From positions 1-57,681 of the forward strand of contig JAKFXX010000014.1 in NCBI GenBank assembly GCA_021731145.1: a stretch of 57,681 nt of DNA, read 5' to 3'. Positions within the stretch are counted from its first letter, which is position 1. Each line of letters opens with the position of its first letter. The position numbers and the translations under genes were made by a program. This document shows positions 36,288 through 44,549 of this stretch, piece after piece. Under the pieces are notes generated by a model that saw nothing but the letters and a program-made list of their open reading frames with translations, was not told where the DNA came from and did not search any database. The stretch is from Gammaproteobacteria bacterium (GTDB lineage: Bacteria > Pseudomonadota > Gammaproteobacteria > Ga0077554 > Ga007554).

Positions 36288-36853
36288 ATGACCAAGGCAG
36301 AACTGATTCGGCAAATCGAATCACTGCAGGCCCAGATGAGCGTCTCCATCCGATGGACAAATACGATAAAGCCAGACCGGCGCAGGAGGAGTTAAAGCCT
36401 TCCGTCGAAAAATTGCGCGAGCTGTCCTCCCATTTGCAAATTGCCCTGGAAGCGGAACGGACCCGCATCGCACGCGAGATTCACGACGAATTGGGTTCCA
36501 CACTCGCGATTTTTCAGGAAACGCTCACTAATATCACGTGCCATGCCGGAGCAACCCGAGTGACGGTCAAGGCTCAGGTCTGCGCCGATGGGGTCATGAT
36601 TACGCGATACGGTCGACCGTCTGCCGGGCGGCTTCGAGTCAAGGCGCAGACCTGTGCCGATGGGGTCATGATTACAGTATCCGACAATGGCAAGGGGATT
36701 GTCCCCGCCGACATGGTGAATGGAAAATCATGGGGGATTGTGGGAATGCGTGAGCGGGCCAAGTACTTTGGTGGGGATCTCAATATTGCCGGTGCACCTG
36801 GGCATGGGACCACGGTTATCCTGCGCATGCCGCTGGAGAAAAAGCATGAATGA
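36288..36853 (+). pseudogene. Internally deleted NarX/LuxR-type histidine kinase
   Basis: Pieces of a HisKA_3 kinase remain in order. A start MTKAELIRQIESLQAQ at 36288 lies in one frame. From 36353, in another frame, come SVEKLRELSSHLQIALE and the H-box REIHDELGSTL. That runs directly into FQETLTNITCHAGATRV of the ATPase domain, so about 80 residues between the H-box and N-box are missing, as is the sensor region. The ATPase is also split by an in-frame 72-bp tandem duplication before DNGKGI. The reading frame from 36353 stays open to 36853 but cannot encode a working kinase. Confidence 0.8.
36566..36675 (+). repeat. Tandem direct repeat inside the kinase remnant
   Basis: The 38-nt segments 36566-36603 and 36638-36675 are identical at 34 positions, and their starts are 72 bp apart (24 codons, so in frame). 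Translated, both read VKAQxCADGVMIT. The divergence between copies shows the duplication is not recent. Confidence 0.85.
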
Positions 36854-36974
36854 CAGACCCATAAAAATACTCCTTGTGGAGGATCACGCCATCGTTCGCG
36901 AGGGCCTCAAGCTCATGCTGGAAGAGGCCGGGTGTACCGGGTCACCGGGAGGCTTGCTGCTACTCTCCCATTAA
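36846..36974 (+). pseudogene. Truncated NarL/FixJ response regulator
   Basis: The first 28 residues are a clear receiver-domain start (RPIKILLVEDHAIVREGLKL, then MLEEAGC). The sequence then departs from the family (TGSPGGLLLLSH) and stops. The phosphoacceptor Asp and the whole DNA-binding domain are absent. ATG 36846 overlaps the kinase remnant, the normal kinase-regulator arrangement. The break point lies just before a RAYT remnant, which probably caused the truncation. Confidence 0.82.
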
Positions 36975-37001
36975 CGCATGCCCTCTATTATTGTTCATGT
37001 C

Positions 37002-37491
37002 ATGGCGCGACCTTTAAGAATCGAATTATCCGGCGGTGTGTACCACGTCACCTCGCGGGGTGACGGGGGTGATGATATCTATCTGTCCGATGCAGACAGA
37101 GAAACCTGGCTGGAGGGGTCCACTATAGTTTGGGCGGCGGCGTTCCAGCGCTATAGCGAAATATGTAAGTTTTGTCCATGAAGGCGCGCGTTTACCGAGC
37201 CTATGGGCACAATTGCAGGGACGAATCTATCTGGGGTCGGAAACCTTCGTGCTGAAGATGCAGGCGCAGATAGAGCAGAAACCCACACTGGACGAAATTC
37301 CCCGCGCCCAACGACGGGCAATAACGCAACCTTTGCTTGAATTCGAGCGGCATTATCAGCGTAATGAGGGAACGGCGCGGGCGTATCTATCAGGCCAGCA
37401 TTCGATGGCGGCGATAGCCCGACATTTCGGGGTGCATTATTCGACCGTGAGCCGCGCGGTGAAAAGTTATGAGAATAAGGCAAAGGAGTGA
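37002..37491 (+). pseudogene. REP-associated tyrosine transposase (RAYT) remnant
   Basis: The N-terminus is intact from ATG 37002 (MARPLRIELSGGVYHVTSRG, then DDIYLSDADRETWLE), the start typical of RAYT/TnpA-REP proteins. The central part holding the catalytic HxH and Tyr is gone. After about 37115 the frame is lost, and a C-terminal segment (PLLEFERHYQRNEGTARAYL, AAIARHFGVHYSTVSRAVKS) continues to TGA at 37491. It cannot be active. RAYT proteins mobilise REP palindromes; one REP-like palindrome lies 2.6 kb upstream at 34393. Confidence 0.8.
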
Positions 37492-37539
37492 TGTTGACGC
37501 CAAGACGTGAATCCCAGACAGTCCACCAATCAAAACAAA

Positions 37540-37570
37540 GCCTTGGATCGATGGTCCAAGGCCTTTTATT
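37540..37570 (+). terminator. Intrinsic terminator in the spacer before minC
   Basis: GCCTTGGA (37540-37547) pairs with TCCAAGGC (37555-37562), followed by CTTTTATTTT. It isolates minC from the pseudogene region. The rest of the 283-bp spacer at 37492-37774 shows no gene. Confidence 0.8.
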
Positions 37571-37774
37571 TTGCGTATTTAGGCCTCTTGGCCAAGGTTG
37601 CCCGCCTCTTCGTGGAATGGCGATTTACTGGGCGCCCATCTTGTTTCGTTTCACCCATATGTCTTTAGGCCTCTGAGTTTCTCAGGGTACCCTTTATATT
37701 GTTTTGCTTTGCAACAGGCGAGCCGCGTAAAATGGCGGTATTGTTTCTAGCGACAGAGTGGGGCAGTTAATAGA

Positions 37775-38566
37775 GTGCAGAGATCACAGCAGGATGTGCG
37801 GCAAGCAGGCGGTGCGGAGAAGGACGCTCTGGACATAAAGGGTTCGGTATTCACCTTGTCCGTATTGTGCTTGAAAAGCAATGACATTGATGCCATGGCG
37901 CGGGCATTGGGAGCGCGCCTGGCGCAGGCGCCGCGATTTTTCCAGAATGCACCGGTGGTGATCGACGTCAAAGCGGTGCGCGATGCCGGCTTGGATTTTC
38001 ACGCGTTAGCCCGTTTGCTGCGTGTCCATCAATTGGTGCCAGTAGGTGTGCGTCACGCCACGCCGGAACAACTGGAGGCGGCGATTTCTGCCGGGCTGGC
38101 GGTGCTGCAAGGCGGTTCCAAGCCGGAGACTGTGGATGTGGCATCGGCTAGTGACTCCCCTCAGCCGCAGCCCTCTGCTCAACAGATTCCTGTAGCTGAT
38201 GTCGTCAGTTCTGTCACCCGCCCACCTCAAGCCGGGGCGGCGAAAATCGTGCGTCAGCCAGTGCGTTCAGGGCAGCAGATTTACGCGCGCGGTGGCGATC
38301 TGGTGCTGCTCGCGCCGGTCAATGCCGGGGCGGAGGTGCTGGCTGACGGCAATATTCATGTGTACGCGCCGCTACGAGGCCGCGCCCTGGCGGGCGTAAA
38401 TGGCGACACAAATGCGCGTGTGTTTACACAGTCGCTGGAGGCGGAGCTGGTGTCTGTGGCGGGGCATTACCGCATTTTTGAACAGCAGCCTGCCGCCGAC
38501 GTGTTCGGCAAGCCCGTCCAGGTGTATCTGGACGGCGAGCGGCTCATCATCACACCTTTAACCTAA
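37775..38566 (+). CDS. minC: Septum site-determining protein MinC
   Basis: MinC inhibits FtsZ polymerisation away from mid-cell. The 263 residues have the N-terminal FtsZ-inhibiting domain (FTLSVLCLKSNDIDAMARAL), a Pro/Gln-rich linker (about residues 120-150), and the C-terminal beta-helix that binds MinD (SGQQIYARGGDLVLLAPVNA, GNIHVYAPLRGRALAGVNGD). The start is GTG 37775. It is followed by minD, with a perfect inverted repeat over its stop codon. Confidence 0.95.
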   Translation: MQRSQQDVRQAGGAEKDALDIKGSVFTLSVLCLKSNDIDAMARALGARLAQAPRFFQNAPVVIDVKAVRDAGLDFHALARLLRVHQLVPVGVRHATPEQLEAAISAGLAVLQGGSKPETVDVASASDSPQPQPSAQQIPVADVVSSVTRPPQAGAAKIVRQPVRSGQQIYARGGDLVLLAPVNAGAEVLADGNIHVYAPLRGRALAGVNGDTNARVFTQSLEAELVSVAGHYRIFEQQPAADVFGKPVQVYLDGERLIITPLT

Positions 38567-38597
38567 AAACGGCTCCAATCGCCGTTTTTAGGTTAAA
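38557..38597. repeat. Perfect 17-bp inverted repeat at the minC-minD junction
   Basis: TTTAACCTAAAAACGGC (38557-38573) is the exact reverse complement of 38581-38597 around TCCAATC. The left arm contains the minC stop codon. The right arm reads GCCGTTTTTAGG, so the T-run is inside the stem. It could act as an attenuator or stabiliser between minC and minD. minD's SD (AGGAG, 38611-38615) lies outside it. Confidence 0.8.
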
Positions 38598-38621
38598 TTT
38601 AATTCGTTCAAGGAGATAACA

Positions 38622-39431
38622 TTGGCAAAGATTATCGTCGTTACATCGGGTAAGGGTGGCGTAGGCAAAACCACCACCAGCTCCAGTTTCGCCAGCGGTC
38701 TGGCGTTGCGCGGCCACAAGACGGCTGTCATTGACTTTGATGTGGGGTTGCGTAACCTTGATTTGATCATGGGCTGCGAGCGCCGTGTGGTGTATGACTT
38801 TGTTAATGTCATCAACGGCGAGGCCACATTAAAGCAGGCACTGATCAAGGACAAAAACTGCGACAACCTGTTCGTGCTTCCCGCCTCCCAGACACGGGAC
38901 AAGGATGCACTCACCAAGGAAGGGGTCGGCAAGATTCTGGATGAGTTGCGTGAAAGCTATGATTACATCGTCTGTGACTCCCCGGCGGGCATCGAAAAGG
39001 GCGCGTTGATGGCGCTGTACTTTGCCGACGAGGCCCTTATCGTGACCAATCCCGAGGTGTCATCGGTGCGCGATTCTGATCGCATCCTGGGCATCCTGTC
39101 GGCCAAATCCAAGCGCGCCGAGGAAGGGCAGGAGCCGATCAGGGAGCATTTGCTGATTACCCGCTATTCCGCCAAGCGCGCGGATGCGGGTGAAATGCTG
39201 AGCGTGAGCGATGTGCAAGATATCCTGAGCATTCCCTTGCTGGGCGTTATTCCCGAGGCCGAAGCTGTGCTGCAATCCTCCAATGCCGGTGTGCCGGTGA
39301 TCCACGATGCGGAAAGCACTGCGGGCCAAGCCTACCGCGATGTAGTAGCGCGCTTTTTGGGCGAAGACCTGCCGATGCGTTTTCTGCAGGCCGAGAGAAA
39401 AGGCTTTTTCAGCCGCTTGTTTGGAGCCTAG
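38622..39431 (+). CDS. minD: Septum site-determining ATPase MinD
   Basis: MinD is a membrane-cycling ATPase that recruits MinC and is released by MinE. The 269 residues start AKIIVVTSGKGGVGKTTTSS, with the deviant Walker A KGGVGKTT, and end in an amphipathic membrane-binding helix (FLQAERKGFFSRLFGA). The start is TTG 38622 after AGGAG. minE follows 3 bp after the stop. Confidence 0.97.
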   Translation: MAKIIVVTSGKGGVGKTTTSSSFASGLALRGHKTAVIDFDVGLRNLDLIMGCERRVVYDFVNVINGEATLKQALIKDKNCDNLFVLPASQTRDKDALTKEGVGKILDELRESYDYIVCDSPAGIEKGALMALYFADEALIVTNPEVSSVRDSDRILGILSAKSKRAEEGQEPIREHLLITRYSAKRADAGEMLSVSDVQDILSIPLLGVIPEAEAVLQSSNAGVPVIHDAESTAGQAYRDVVARFLGEDLPMRFLQAERKGFFSRLFGA

Positions 39432-39434
39432 GCC

Positions 39435-39713
39435 ATGTCATTCCTCGATTATCTGCTGGGAACACGCAAAAAAACGGCGCATGTGGCCAAAGACCGCCTG
39501 CAAATCATTCTTGCCCGCGAGCGCGTAGACCGCAAAGGCCCCGACTTTCTGCCTGAGCTGCGCCAGGAGCTGCTCCAGGTGATTTCAAAATATGTCCAGA
39601 TCGATCTGGATCAGGTGAAGGTCAACCTGGAGCATGATGGCAACTTCGAGGTGCTGGAGCTGAACGTGGTACTCCCCGATTCGGTTCATGGCGTGAGGAA
39701 GGCGGCGCAGTAG
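39435..39713 (+). CDS. minE: Cell division topological specificity factor MinE
   Basis: MinE stimulates MinD ATPase and drives pole-to-pole oscillation. The 92 residues start MSFLDYLLGTRKKTAHVAKD (membrane-targeting helix), then RLQIILARER, the MinD-contact segment, and end with the topological domain (FEVLELNVVLPDS). Length is normal. Confidence 0.97.
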   Translation: MSFLDYLLGTRKKTAHVAKDRLQIILARERVDRKGPDFLPELRQELLQVISKYVQIDLDQVKVNLEHDGNFEVLELNVVLPDSVHGVRKAAQ

Positions 39714-39802
39714 GTACATCAAGCAGCTCTGCCTGCTGACGTTCAGTCGGTATGCCGTTCCCACCATTCTAAATGTACAGATTACAATGAACGACGGCTT
39801 AA

Positions 39803-39827
39803 GCGCAGACAGCTTTGCTGTCTGCGC
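39803..39827. terminator. Hairpin between minE and the dynamin-like gene
   Basis: GCGCAGACAGC (39803-39813) pairs perfectly with GCTGTCTGCGC (39817-39827) around a TTT loop. It lies between convergent genes. T-runs are lacking, so its strength as an intrinsic terminator is uncertain. Confidence 0.55.
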
Positions 39828-39872
39828 GGTGGGAGGTTGTTGTGCCCGTGGCTTGACAGCGTGCCGTTTTCT

Positions 39873-41852
39873 TCACGCCACGCTCGAAAGGCGTTCCGGC
39901 ATGGCGGGCGCGCTATCGCCAGGGAGGGGCGCGCGTATGGTTTGATCCATTTCGGCCAGTGCGGCGAGTTGTGCCTCAAGCGCCGTATTTTGCATCTCGA
40001 GTTCCTTGAGTTTTCCCTGAAGATTGTCCTTGGACTCGTTTACCTTATTCAAGGTTTCCATTTGCTGTTCCAGTTGCAGTTTGCTCTCATTGACCTGCTT
40101 TACCAGGGGGTGCATGATTTCTTTAAGCCAGGTGTCCGCCTCCTGGCTGGCCTTGGAGATAATATAGCGGGCGTGGCTTCCCAGTGAGATGAAGAATTTT
40201 TTGACGACAAAGCTCTGTTCCGTCATGGTGGTCACAGGGCTGTTGCGGAATTTTTCAGCCTCCCAATAGAGCTTTTCGAAATCCTCCGAATATTTCTTCA
40301 CGGAAAACATTTTTGGCATGACGTGGGAGGGGCCGCCGTCCTCATGGAATTTGTTGTAAATCGTCTGGATTACGATGTAGGTTTGATCGGCCTGCCTGGA
40401 TACGATCTGCATGGTATCACGCATGTTGTCGAAAAATGTCTGCATGCCTTTTTTCAGCCCACCCGTGCTCCAGCTACCTTCCATGTCCTTGCGCGCTGTC
40501 GCCATCATGTTGTCGAAGACGGGGAGGCTGAGTGCATCCATAATGATTTTAGCCTGCTGCGCCAGGACGCGGCGGCTGGACTGGAAATGCTCCATTTTTT
40601 TGTTGAAGGCGGCCTGTTTTTCACGTGTTTTGCGCACTAAATGTTGCAGCACATCCGCGTTGGTGTTCTCCAGTCCCTGCAACCCCTCGATTTGCTGTTT
40701 GGTGTTGTTCACCCGTGATTCGAGAGTGTTGCGAACATCACCGAGCATGGCACCGGCAATGCCCACGATATTGTCGCGTACAATGGACTGTTTGGCGGGC
40801 ACGATGTTGTCGGAGAGGAAGGATTCGAGTTTCGGGAGCCGGCTGCGTTCCAGCAAATCATGATCCTGGCGGATCTTCGCCAGCAGTGCCTTTTGTGCTG
40901 ACACGGGGAATACATTGCCGGGATCGATGCCGAGCATGCGTGCGGTCTCCCGCAACTGCGACTCAATGGTGGCGTCGACTTCCGCCGGATTTTTAATTTC
41001 ATCCCACAGGGTGTCGATCTTGTTGAGCGCAGCCACCAAGCCGTTGTTCCCTTCGCCGCGGCAGCCTTTAATGTGGTTTTGCCACATGTCGAGATCGCTG
41101 CGCGTGACGCCGGTATCTGCCGCCAGCACAAACAGCACTGCCTGGGCGCTGGGCAGCATGTTCAGGGTAAGTTCAGGTTCGTTGCCGAGGGCGTTAAGTC
41201 CCGGCGTATCCAATATCACCAGGCCTTGCTGGAGGAGGGGGTGAGGAAAGCTGATGAGCGCGTGGCGCCACTGCGGAATTTCCGCCGTATCTGGGGCTTT
41301 ATCGCCCGCGTTCATGCTGGCATTCATGTCTTCGTTATAAAGCCCTAGACGCTGCGCCTCGGCGATGGGTACATGTTTGACCTTGACCACCTGTTGCAGT
41401 GTCTCCGCCATGCTTTCCGGAGAATTGACATTCAGAGGGAAGGTGGTCCAGCGCGAAAGATCGCGTTTGAGGTCGGCGATGCTGATGTCCTCCTGCCGCG
41501 TTTCGATGGGCAGCAGGCGAATATAGGCATCATCCTCCACGGTGTCGTAAAACAGCTCGGTGGGGCACATCGTCGTTCTGCCGGCATCGGATGGCAACAG
41601 GCGGCGTTTATAATCGGCGAAGAAAATGGCGTTGATCAGCTCGGTCTTGCCGCGCGAGAACTCGGCCACGAAGGCGATGGTCAAACGGTCGGAACGCAGG
41701 GTTTCAATCGTATTATAGAGGCGCAAACCCATCTCGGGGGTGCCCAGTTGCTGGCTGTCGAGCCAGTCCATGAAGCTCTGGATGGTTCGCGCGGTATCGG
41801 CCTTCCAATGATCAAAGGCGCGCATTTGTTGTTTAAAACGATCTTCTTCCAT
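39873..41852 (-). CDS. Dynamin-like GTPase
   Basis: The 659-residue protein has a dynamin-type GTPase domain in the first 330 residues: P-loop EFSRGKTELINA, switch/G3 LVILDTPGLNAL and G4 AALNKIDTLW. A long helical stalk follows. The C-terminal 100 residues are strongly coiled (ESKLQLEQQMETLNKVNES, then KDNLQGKLKELEMQNTALEA). No clear transmembrane helix was seen, though a hydrophobic patch in the stalk could touch membranes. Bacterial dynamin-like proteins remodel or protect membranes and some take part in phage defence. ATG 41852 was preferred to GTG 41861. It faces minCDE. Confidence 0.82.
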   Translation of the reverse strand: MEEDRFKQQMRAFDHWKADTARTIQSFMDWLDSQQLGTPEMGLRLYNTIETLRSDRLTIAFVAEFSRGKTELINAIFFADYKRRLLPSDAGRTTMCPTELFYDTVEDDAYIRLLPIETRQEDISIADLKRDLSRWTTFPLNVNSPESMAETLQQVVKVKHVPIAEAQRLGLYNEDMNASMNAGDKAPDTAEIPQWRHALISFPHPLLQQGLVILDTPGLNALGNEPELTLNMLPSAQAVLFVLAADTGVTRSDLDMWQNHIKGCRGEGNNGLVAALNKIDTLWDEIKNPAEVDATIESQLRETARMLGIDPGNVFPVSAQKALLAKIRQDHDLLERSRLPKLESFLSDNIVPAKQSIVRDNIVGIAGAMLGDVRNTLESRVNNTKQQIEGLQGLENTNADVLQHLVRKTREKQAAFNKKMEHFQSSRRVLAQQAKIIMDALSLPVFDNMMATARKDMEGSWSTGGLKKGMQTFFDNMRDTMQIVSRQADQTYIVIQTIYNKFHEDGGPSHVMPKMFSVKKYSEDFEKLYWEAEKFRNSPVTTMTEQSFVVKKFFISLGSHARYIISKASQEADTWLKEIMHPLVKQVNESKLQLEQQMETLNKVNESKDNLQGKLKELEMQNTALEAQLAALAEMDQTIRAPLPGDSAPAMPERLSSVA

Positions 41853-41940
41853 GCCCCTCACTCACTGCCTGTGAACATAACTACCACCTAATTGTTCCAG
41901 CCCAAAGGCCCAACCTTGTTTTCACTATCTCTGTTATCGG

Positions 41941-42307
41941 TCATTTTCCGGCAGGCTTTAGCGGTGAGTCGATAAAGGGTGGAAGCGCGCGCGGCGCCTG
42001 AACACATATGCGCTTTGCCCGGCCCGTTTCGTCGCTCAATATGGTTATGTTCGATTTTGGTACTTTGAACACGCCAGACAGAAACTCAATGAGATGGGTG
42101 TTAGCCTTGCCATCCACTGGAGGCGTTGCATTGCCACCTCATTGTCACCTTCACGGTGATTACGGTGGTGATGCGTATCTTTAAATGATCGCCCTGGCCT
42201 GTGACCATTTCATCCTTGCTGGCGCGCGGCTGCACCCGGATAGTCAGGATCAGGGTATCATCTATACCCCAAGGGTAGGCTACGCGCTCCCAGCGATACC
42301 ATGTCAA
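41941..42307 (-). pseudogene. yggU: YggU (DUF167) gene split by a 40-bp insertion
   Basis: The N-terminal half (MTWYRW..., TLILTIRVQPRASKDEMVTG, DHLKIRIT) is followed by 40 bp (42127-42166) not expected in the family. The C-terminal half then continues one frame over as TPPVDGKANTHLIEFLSGVF, KVPKSNITILSDETGRAKR and stops at 41941. Without the 40 bp the two halves join at the correct codon. The open frame stops early, at 42101, after 68 residues. TTG 42307 overlaps the yggT stop as TTGA, the usual yggT-yggU coupling. Confidence 0.8.
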
Positions 42308-42879
42308 CCCAGTCCGCGCCCCATATCAGTCAGCGGCGCAACCACCAAAATCTTGAGTAGTTGGAAAGTTATCAATACCACGACGGGCGACAAATCAAGA
42401 CCGGCTATCGCTGGAATCACCCGGCGCACGGGCGCCAGAAGAGGCTCATTGAGGGCATGCAGCGGTCCGGCGAGGGGATTGCGGGTTTGTGGTCCCACCC
42501 AACTTAGAATAACTTCGAGTATGAGGGTTATCGTATAGAGGCCGAGCAGCAGTTCGATAAAGTCGGCGAGGGACAGTACCAGCAGCCCCGCGACCGGCAT
42601 GCTTTTGGCGGCGGCGAGGTGGATCAGCAGCATCTTTATAATTTGCAGCGTGGCGATCACAATCACTGAGGCAATATCGATGCCGCCCACGCCGGGAATG
42701 ACCCGGCGTAACGGGATCAATACCGGGTTGGTCACTTTCATGAGAAACTGGCTGACCGGGTTGCGGAAATCGGCGCGCACCCATTGCAGCAAAAAGCGCA
42801 GCAACACCGCGCCGATGAACAGATCAAATGCCGTTTTTATCAGGAATGCCGCAGAGGCTGATAGGTAAGGATTATCCAC
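42304..42879 (-). CDS. yggT: YggT-family membrane protein
   Basis: The 191-residue inner-membrane protein contains two YggT repeats, each with two helices (LFIGAVLLRFLLQWVRADFR...NPVLIPLRRVIPGVGGIDIA; ILEVILSWVGPQTRNPLAG...EPLLAPVRRVIPAIAGLDLS). Its role is unclear; it has been linked to osmotic stress tolerance in E. coli. GTG 42879 overlaps the proC stop (GTGGATAA) and gives the normal length (E. coli 188). The longer ORF upstream is a shadow of proC. Confidence 0.92.
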   Translation of the reverse strand: MDNPYLSASAAFLIKTAFDLFIGAVLLRFLLQWVRADFRNPVSQFLMKVTNPVLIPLRRVIPGVGGIDIASVIVIATLQIIKMLLIHLAAAKSMPVAGLLVLSLADFIELLLGLYTITLILEVILSWVGPQTRNPLAGPLHALNEPLLAPVRRVIPAIAGLDLSPVVVLITFQLLKILVVAPLTDMGRGLG

Positions 42880-43711
42880 GTGTGCCCCCCAGCAGTTCAG
42901 CCAGCTCGATGGAGCGTCCGTGGGCAGCAGTGAGGGCTTTGGAAAACAGATTTTTGATCTGTCCCTCTTGCAACACCTTGATTGCCTGCTCCGTGGTGCC
43001 GCCCGGGGAGGTGACGCGCGCGCGCAGCGTAGCGCTGTCCTCGGTGCTTTCCAATGCCATTTTGGCCGCACCAAAGGCGGTCTGCAAGGTCAGCAGCCGC
43101 GCGGTTTCCGGTGGCAGGCCAAGTTCGCGCCCGGCATTTTCCAGCGCTTCCATTATCAGGAAGAAATAGGCCGGGCCGCTTCCTGATAGCGCCGTAACGG
43201 CATCCATCTGTGCCTCATGGTCCAGCCACAATGTCAGCCCAACAGCGCGCATGATCGACTCCGCCAGATCATGCTGGTGCTTTGATACCCGTGTGTTGGC
43301 ATACAGTGCGGTGGCGCCGCTGCCTACCAGCGCCGGGGTGTTGGGCATGGCGCGCACGATGGGGAAGTCACCGCCCAGCCAGGCATTCAGTGCGGACTCG
43401 CGGATGCCCGCTGCAATGGAAATGATCAGTGGTTTTGTTTTTTGCGCAGTGTTTGCCAAATCCTCGGCTACCGTTTGCAGAACCTGTGGTTTCACGGCGA
43501 GAATCACTGCGTCGGCGTGTTTGATAGCATCCTGATTTGATGCAATGGCATGCACTGGAAAATTTTTCTTTATCGCGTCACGTTGACCCTGATCTGGATC
43601 GGAGACCCAGATGTTTTGTGCGTCATAGCCATCGGCAAGCAACCCGCCAATCAGGCTGCGCGCCATGTTTCCTCCGCCGATAAAGGCGATGGTGCTGGTT
43701 TTTGTGGTCAT
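42872..43711 (-). CDS. proC: Pyrroline-5-carboxylate reductase
   Basis: ProC makes the last step of proline synthesis, reducing pyrroline-5-carboxylate with NAD(P)H. The 279 residues show the Rossmann start IAFIGGGNMARSLIGGLL, VILAVKPQ, VRAMPNTPALVGSGATAL and the family signature near ALSGSGPAYFFLIMEALENA. ATG 43711 has GGAG 11 nt upstream; a TTG 15 bp earlier would include that SD in the gene. It forms the run yggS-proC-yggT-yggU. Confidence 0.97.
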   Translation of the reverse strand: MTTKTSTIAFIGGGNMARSLIGGLLADGYDAQNIWVSDPDQGQRDAIKKNFPVHAIASNQDAIKHADAVILAVKPQVLQTVAEDLANTAQKTKPLIISIAAGIRESALNAWLGGDFPIVRAMPNTPALVGSGATALYANTRVSKHQHDLAESIMRAVGLTLWLDHEAQMDAVTALSGSGPAYFFLIMEALENAGRELGLPPETARLLTLQTAFGAAKMALESTEDSATLRARVTSPGGTTEQAIKVLQEGQIKNLFSKALTAAHGRSIELAELLGGTRG

Positions 43712-43754
43712 GATTTTTTTCTCCAATTATTCACAGCGTTTTAAACAATGCCTT

Positions 43755-44459
43755 TTACGTTGTTCGTTCCCCAAAAATCGCGCTGCCGATGCGCACCAGG
43801 GTGGCGCCTTCGGCAATGGCAGCCTCCATGTCGCCGGACATGCCCATCGACAAAGTATCAAGCGCTAGCCCGCTATCATTAAGTCTCTTCAATGCCTCGC
43901 GCACAATTCGGAATGCCTGGCGCTGCTCCCCGATATTGTCCGTCGGAGGAGGGATCGCCATCAATCCGCGTAATTGAAGGCGCGGCAGTGCCGCCACGGC
44001 GCTTGCGAGAACGGGCAACTCTTTCACCCCGACACCCGCTTTTTGCGGCTCGTTGCCCACATTGACCTGCAAGCAGACATTCAGTGGCGGCATGTGTGAT
44101 GGACGTTGCGCGTTCAGCCGCTCGGCAATGATCAATCTGTCAACGCCATGCGCCCAATCAAAATGCAGGGCGATATTTCTTGTCTTGTTGGATTGAATCG
44201 GGCCGATGAAATGCCACTCCAAGCCCTTGCCCGGCAGCGCTGCAATCTTTGGCAGCGCCTCTTGCAGGTAGCTTTCGCCAAAGCGGACCTGGCCCGCCTC
44301 GACAGCGGCGAGGATATCCGCCACCGGCCAGGTTTTGCTCACTGCCAACAGTGTCACTGAGCCGGGCGGTCTGCCATGCCGTTGCTCCGCCTCGGCAATG
44401 CGCTGCCGCACCGCGTCAAGACACGCTTTTATCGAATCCATGGGTGAATTATTGCTCAT
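43755..44459 (-). CDS. yggS: PLP homeostasis protein (YggS/PLPBP)
   Basis: This 234-residue single-domain PLP-binding protein buffers pyridoxal phosphate and affects amino- and keto-acid balance. The PLP lysine lies in LLAVSKTWP. The GESYLQEALPKI, WHFIGPIQSNK and LSMGMSGDMEAAIAEGATLVRIGSAIFG motifs are all present. It is the first gene of the minus-strand proC cluster, divergent from pilT across 90 bp. Confidence 0.96.
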   Translation of the reverse strand: MSNNSPMDSIKACLDAVRQRIAEAEQRHGRPPGSVTLLAVSKTWPVADILAAVEAGQVRFGESYLQEALPKIAALPGKGLEWHFIGPIQSNKTRNIALHFDWAHGVDRLIIAERLNAQRPSHMPPLNVCLQVNVGNEPQKAGVGVKELPVLASAVAALPRLQLRGLMAIPPPTDNIGEQRQAFRIVREALKRLNDSGLALDTLSMGMSGDMEAAIAEGATLVRIGSAIFGERTT

Positions 44460-44549
44460 CAGTCTGACGAAACATTCAAAAGCGCGTGCAACGTGCCGCT
44501 AATATCTTCATTGCGGTCCCTGATAGGCATTATTTTAGAGGTATACAGA

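Noticed and set aside
36988-37200. CRISPR or integron repeats near the pseudogenes
   Set aside because: No regularly spaced repeats occur anywhere in the window; the only direct repeat is the two-copy kinase duplication.
42880-43074. N-terminal extension of YggT
   Set aside because: It is the out-of-frame shadow of the proC 3' end; GTG 42879 gives the normal YggT length.
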